The notes below the pieces were generated by a model. The model saw nothing but the letters and a program-made list of their open reading frames with translations, was not told where the DNA came from and made no database searches. Positions 60,947 through 64,000 of a stretch of 64,000 nt of DNA are shown here, one piece after another. Positions within the stretch are counted from its first letter, which is position 1. The number at the start of each line of letters is the position of its first letter. The stretch is from assembly GCA_963277665.1 (NCBI GenBank), contig OY728158.1, positions 597,208,818 through 597,272,817 on the forward strand. The letters run 5' to 3'. The position numbers and the translations under genes were made by a program. The stretch comes from Viscum album. Its lineage: Eukaryota > Streptophyta > Magnoliopsida > Santalales > Viscaceae.

Positions 60947-62430
60947 CTGATAAATCATGTAGCATAAATCCCTTGAAGGTTAATAGATTTGAATATGAAA
61001 ATAAATTATCTGGTGAAAACCTAAAAGGCTATTCAGATATCATTGCTGTCTTTGAAATAAAATATAAATATACATCTCAGATTCAAAATTAAACTTTGAA
61101 AATATAATGTGATGAAATTTTAATGGTTGTAAATATTAAAATAATTTTCTCAAATAATTGAACATAGAGAAAAAAAGTATGTTTTCTATAGAAAATGAGG
61201 AGGTTAATATAAAATAACTGATTACGAAATTAAACCTTTTATTTATTTTAAATTACGTTTTTCAAAAACCAGCAATGAAAAGAGATTAATAAACACAATT
61301 TTCAATTAAAACATCATTTTTCTAAATAAGATTATAAAAAACATATAATAATATTATAGTATGGGAGAACCCAAAAAATAGAAGAAAATTGTTCAAGATG
61401 AAACAATATACATCAAGTAAAAGAGGATTAAGTTATCAAAATCCCTTATAGGAACATACTCTTTGAAAAATGAAATATTTGAAAATGGTTTTATGTGGTA
61501 AAAATAAAAAAATAGAATAATACCATATAATAATATAAATGGTAATAATTCACCCATATTATATGATATTTGTTCAAAGATACAATAAAAACTTAATGTA
61601 TGAAAATTGAGTTACCAAAAACTCTTATGATTGTGGAAACACTTGGGTAAGAGTACATTTGAAGAAAAGAACAAGATTTTTTATGAGAATATCCCCTAAA
61701 TTACAAGGAAATAAGTTATAGAAAATTTGTTTTATAGTAAATAAATATAATTCTATACAAAGGAAACAATGTTCATAATGTGTAAAATGACTCAAAAAAT
61801 CCTAATTTATAATAATAAAACTCTTAATTTTTTTACCCACAAAGTAGAATGAACTCAAAGATGTAGTATGAAAAACATAAATATACTATTAACATATTAA
61901 ATAAATTTATTTATATGTATAACCTTTTATAAAAATTATTTATAATTATTATAAACTTTTATATTAGTTAGTTCTTATAAATTTTGTATATAAAGAGTGA
62001 GTACCCTTTGTCATTTTGATTTAATTTCTTATTAGTAGTAATGTTCTTCAATATTAACTCAAATTTTAGAATTAATAGATTGAAAATTGTATTAAAATTG
62101 ATGATTTATAATTTTTTATAATTATTTCATTTCATTATATGCGTGTTTTAATTATGATAAATGAAGATTGATTTGGAAATGTGCATGTTTTGATCATTCA
62201 TAGTTAACTAAGGGACTTTTAATGAATATTGAGATAAATTTTTATATCACCATTAAGGAAAAAAATACTTATTTACATAAATATATAATATGTTATCTTA
62301 AATTAAATTCCTATAGTAATCCCTGATAAAAAATTATAGCATTGTACAATTTAGTGGTTTAACCAACCCATGTAACAGAATACAATAATTAGTGAATGAT
62401 TATTAAGTAATTTAGATATTATATTTTTGA
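59559..62430 (-). repeat. Right LTR (5' LTR) of element F, up to the G insertion
   Basis: Parallel to 54004-56850 as described for the left copy. Similarity ends abruptly near 62430, where element G starts. Confidence 0.65.
60913..60943. repeat. (AT)n microsatellite
   Basis: An uninterrupted run of TA dinucleotides of about 30 bases. The matching place in the other F LTR (about 55330) has a shorter TATATATATATATA run, so it expanded after insertion. Confidence 0.9.
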
Positions 62431-63840
62431 AAAGTTGTTTTTCATAGCTGAAAATGGATCATTCTGTATCCATTTTCAATCCTATCTTGGTTTATCAAGG
62501 AATGTGTAATCTAGGGGACATTATGGTGTGATTGATTCTATGTTAATGGTGGAATCATTTACTAGTGTATTACATTTTTTTGGAGCTCAAAATCAAGATG
62601 GAACTTAAATATCTGTGAAAGGTGTTTCTCTAGAAAAGAATGATTATAAATAAGGTAATTGAATGGTTTTCATGATGATTAATGTTTTGAAAACTTATGT
62701 AGATATTAAAATAAATCTTTTTTGTAAAGGTTTCAAGGTTTGTGAGATAGGTTTTATGAAGAATGGTCTAGCATGACTAAAAGATGGTAATATACGTGAC
62801 TATAAGTAGCTTTATATACAAGGACAATGTGGTCTGTGAGAAGCCCATAGTGAACCTCAGATCCTTTCAAAATAGTATTTTGCCTATAAATAATAGACTC
62901 AACACCAATTGAAGTATATAGTGAATTTGAAAAAATGGTGATTTTCTCAATGTTTTTTAAGAAATTATGAGAAATAATTATTCTTTAATTAAGAACTAAT
63001 TTTGAGATGAATCATCACAAAAATAATGGTTAAGAAATAATTGAAACTTTTTAATTCTTGAAAAGGGTGTTTCGTGAATACTAAGAGAAACATTGAGGCA
63101 TGCATTCCGGTGAAAGTAGTGAGCTTCTCAAATGCTAGGACTTCTGTACAGGCTTTGAGAATTAATAATTCTTGGTGTTTTGTGAAGGTTTGGAGAATTG
63201 AAAAGGCATGAAGCTTCGCAAAAGTACATGGGTTCATGGAAACAAAAGTATCTTTGGAACAAAAACTGGGTTTCATGAATTCTTAGATCTTTGTGAACAA
63301 TGGTTTTGAACATCTTTTTTGGGTGAACAATGAATTCATGAGAATAAATTCAGTAATATTGTTCAAGCAGAGTGTTGTTTCAATCAGGTATAGAGAATTA
63401 TAGGCCCAATATATTGAGTAAACATTGAAGTCAATAAATTGAGTAACACCTCACCCAAGGTAATTATAAATGGTGGTTAATATAAGTGATCTGAGGGAGG
63501 TAGTGTGTTATACATGAAATTCATGTAAAGGTAGTGACACTAGTATCATGTGACTATGTGTGGTATTTTTTAATCCACATTTTCTAGTGAATTATAGTGG
63601 TTTCAGGTATTAATGAAACAATGATGGTTTATTCTCGTTATATTAGCTCTTATAGGTGAACTACGTGAAATTGTTATATCACGATTCTATCTCTTCATTT
63701 TGGTGTTTAATATCATCAATATTCAATTATAAAGGTATAAAAAATTCCCACAAACATGGGGAAAATATGTAAATCATTAAAATTTAAAATTTGACACCAA
63801 GATTTAACCCTCCCCTCTTAGGGTGTTCTAGGGTCCCACA
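62431..63840 (+). repeat. Probable 5' LTR of element G (Ty1/copia-like), start approximate
   Basis: The end is well marked by GGTCCCACA followed by a primer-binding site. The start is placed where similarity to element F's left LTR stops. Near it is a hairpin GAAAATGGAT/ATCCATTTTC (62450-62477). The interior has loosely repeated GAGAATT.A, GGCATG and AAGCTTC phrases. The minus-strand 95-codon ORF in it matches nothing I know. Confidence 0.5.
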
Positions 63841-63841
63841 A

Positions 63842-63857
63842 GTGGTATCTGTGCCGA
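63842..63857 (+). promoter_or_regulatory. Primer-binding site of element G
   Basis: TGGTATCTGTGCCGAG resembles TGGTATCAGAGCCGAG, the tRNA-Met site plus following bases common in plant copia (and some gypsy) elements. Minus-strand DNA synthesis would start here. The interior beyond 63860 leaves the window before any coding. Confidence 0.65.
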
Positions 63858-64000
63858 GTTGTAGTTGCTAAATCATTCATATATTATTGAATACATTTAT
63901 AATTAATTTAATGATTGTTGAGTTCACCATTTTGATGGGAGTTCCGCCCCAATTTGGAATGATAGAATGAGATCTCATCTAAAAGCCCATGTAATGAAAT

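Larger units (their letters stand above)
54004..64000 (-). mobile_element. LTR element F (minus strand), large LTRs and short interior
   Basis: Two roughly 4-kb, well diverged direct repeats surround only about 1.5 kb. The minus-strand text before the left LTR reads N-C-E-D-T-I-Y-I-M-K-E-N-L-M-M-stop, recalling the gypsy pol ending NFEDxIxFKGGRM. The interior has no RT or integrase. So F has the same plan as A and B (long LTRs, pol deleted), though I cannot show sequence homology with them. The right LTR is interrupted by element G and leaves the window. Confidence 0.55.

Noticed and set aside
62989..63313. Minus-strand ORFs of 95 and 61 codons with TF/KH-repeated text
   Set aside because: They lie within an LTR of element G, are overlapping frames of a loosely repetitive stretch, and have no domain.
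1..64000. Search for a CRISPR array, bacterial operon, phage, centromeric satellite, telomere repeat or rDNA
   Set aside because: No regularly spaced direct repeats with unique spacers, no prokaryotic gene organisation, no TTTAGGG arrays, no long monomeric satellite and no rRNA sequence were seen; all large repeats are explained by transposons.

Overview
The window looks like plant heterochromatin. It is strongly AT-rich and consists almost entirely of transposable elements inserted into one another. I found no convincing host gene, rRNA, canonical tRNA, CRISPR array or bacterial-type feature. The element types (CACTA/En-Spm transposon with a Ulp1-type protease, Ty3/gypsy elements primed by initiator tRNA-Met, gag-only LTR elements with 4-5 kb LTRs, a probable Ty1/copia LTR) point to a flowering plant with a large repeat-rich genome. 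The species cannot be read from the sequence.

Left part, about 1.7-36.7 kb: three elements are nested like Russian dolls. (1) Element A, an old gag-only LTR retrotransposon (1712-36652), has about 5 kb LTRs and degenerate 5-bp flanks. (2) A 22.5-kb CACTA transposon (6067-28587) sits in A's 5' LTR. It has terminal inverted repeats, subterminal inverted-repeat arrays, two G-rich minisatellite arrays, a broken TNP2-type transposase and a broken TNP1/PTTA-like gene with a Ulp1 (C48) domain. (3) Element B (15117-25438), a much younger relative of A, sits inside the Ulp1 part of the CACTA gene. It has 4-kb LTRs, an exact ATTAG target duplication and an intact 136-aa double zinc-knuckle ORF. A and B lack pol but keep the last codons of a gypsy pol gene at the polypurine tract, so they look like deletion derivatives that would need proteins from an autonomous partner.

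Middle part, 36.7-53.7 kb: decayed Ty3/gypsy polyproteins. Element C (+ strand; gag, RT, RNase H, integrase) is interrupted at 40.85 kb by element D (- strand, about 1.1-kb LTRs, 40855-48180). C resumes near 49.47 kb and runs to its polypurine tract at 50.18 kb. A third pol fragment, E (- strand, RT plus RNase H), lies at 52.4-53.7 kb.

Right part, 54-64 kb: element F (- strand) is a diverged pair of about 4-kb direct repeats around a 1.5-kb interior with no recognisable coding. Its right LTR is cut near 62.43 kb by a further element G, whose LTR end and primer-binding site are at 63.84 kb. The window ends inside G.

Boundaries for A, B, D and the CACTA element rest on visible motifs and paired repeats. 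Those for C, E, F and G are approximate. All homology calls were made by eye from translated motifs.
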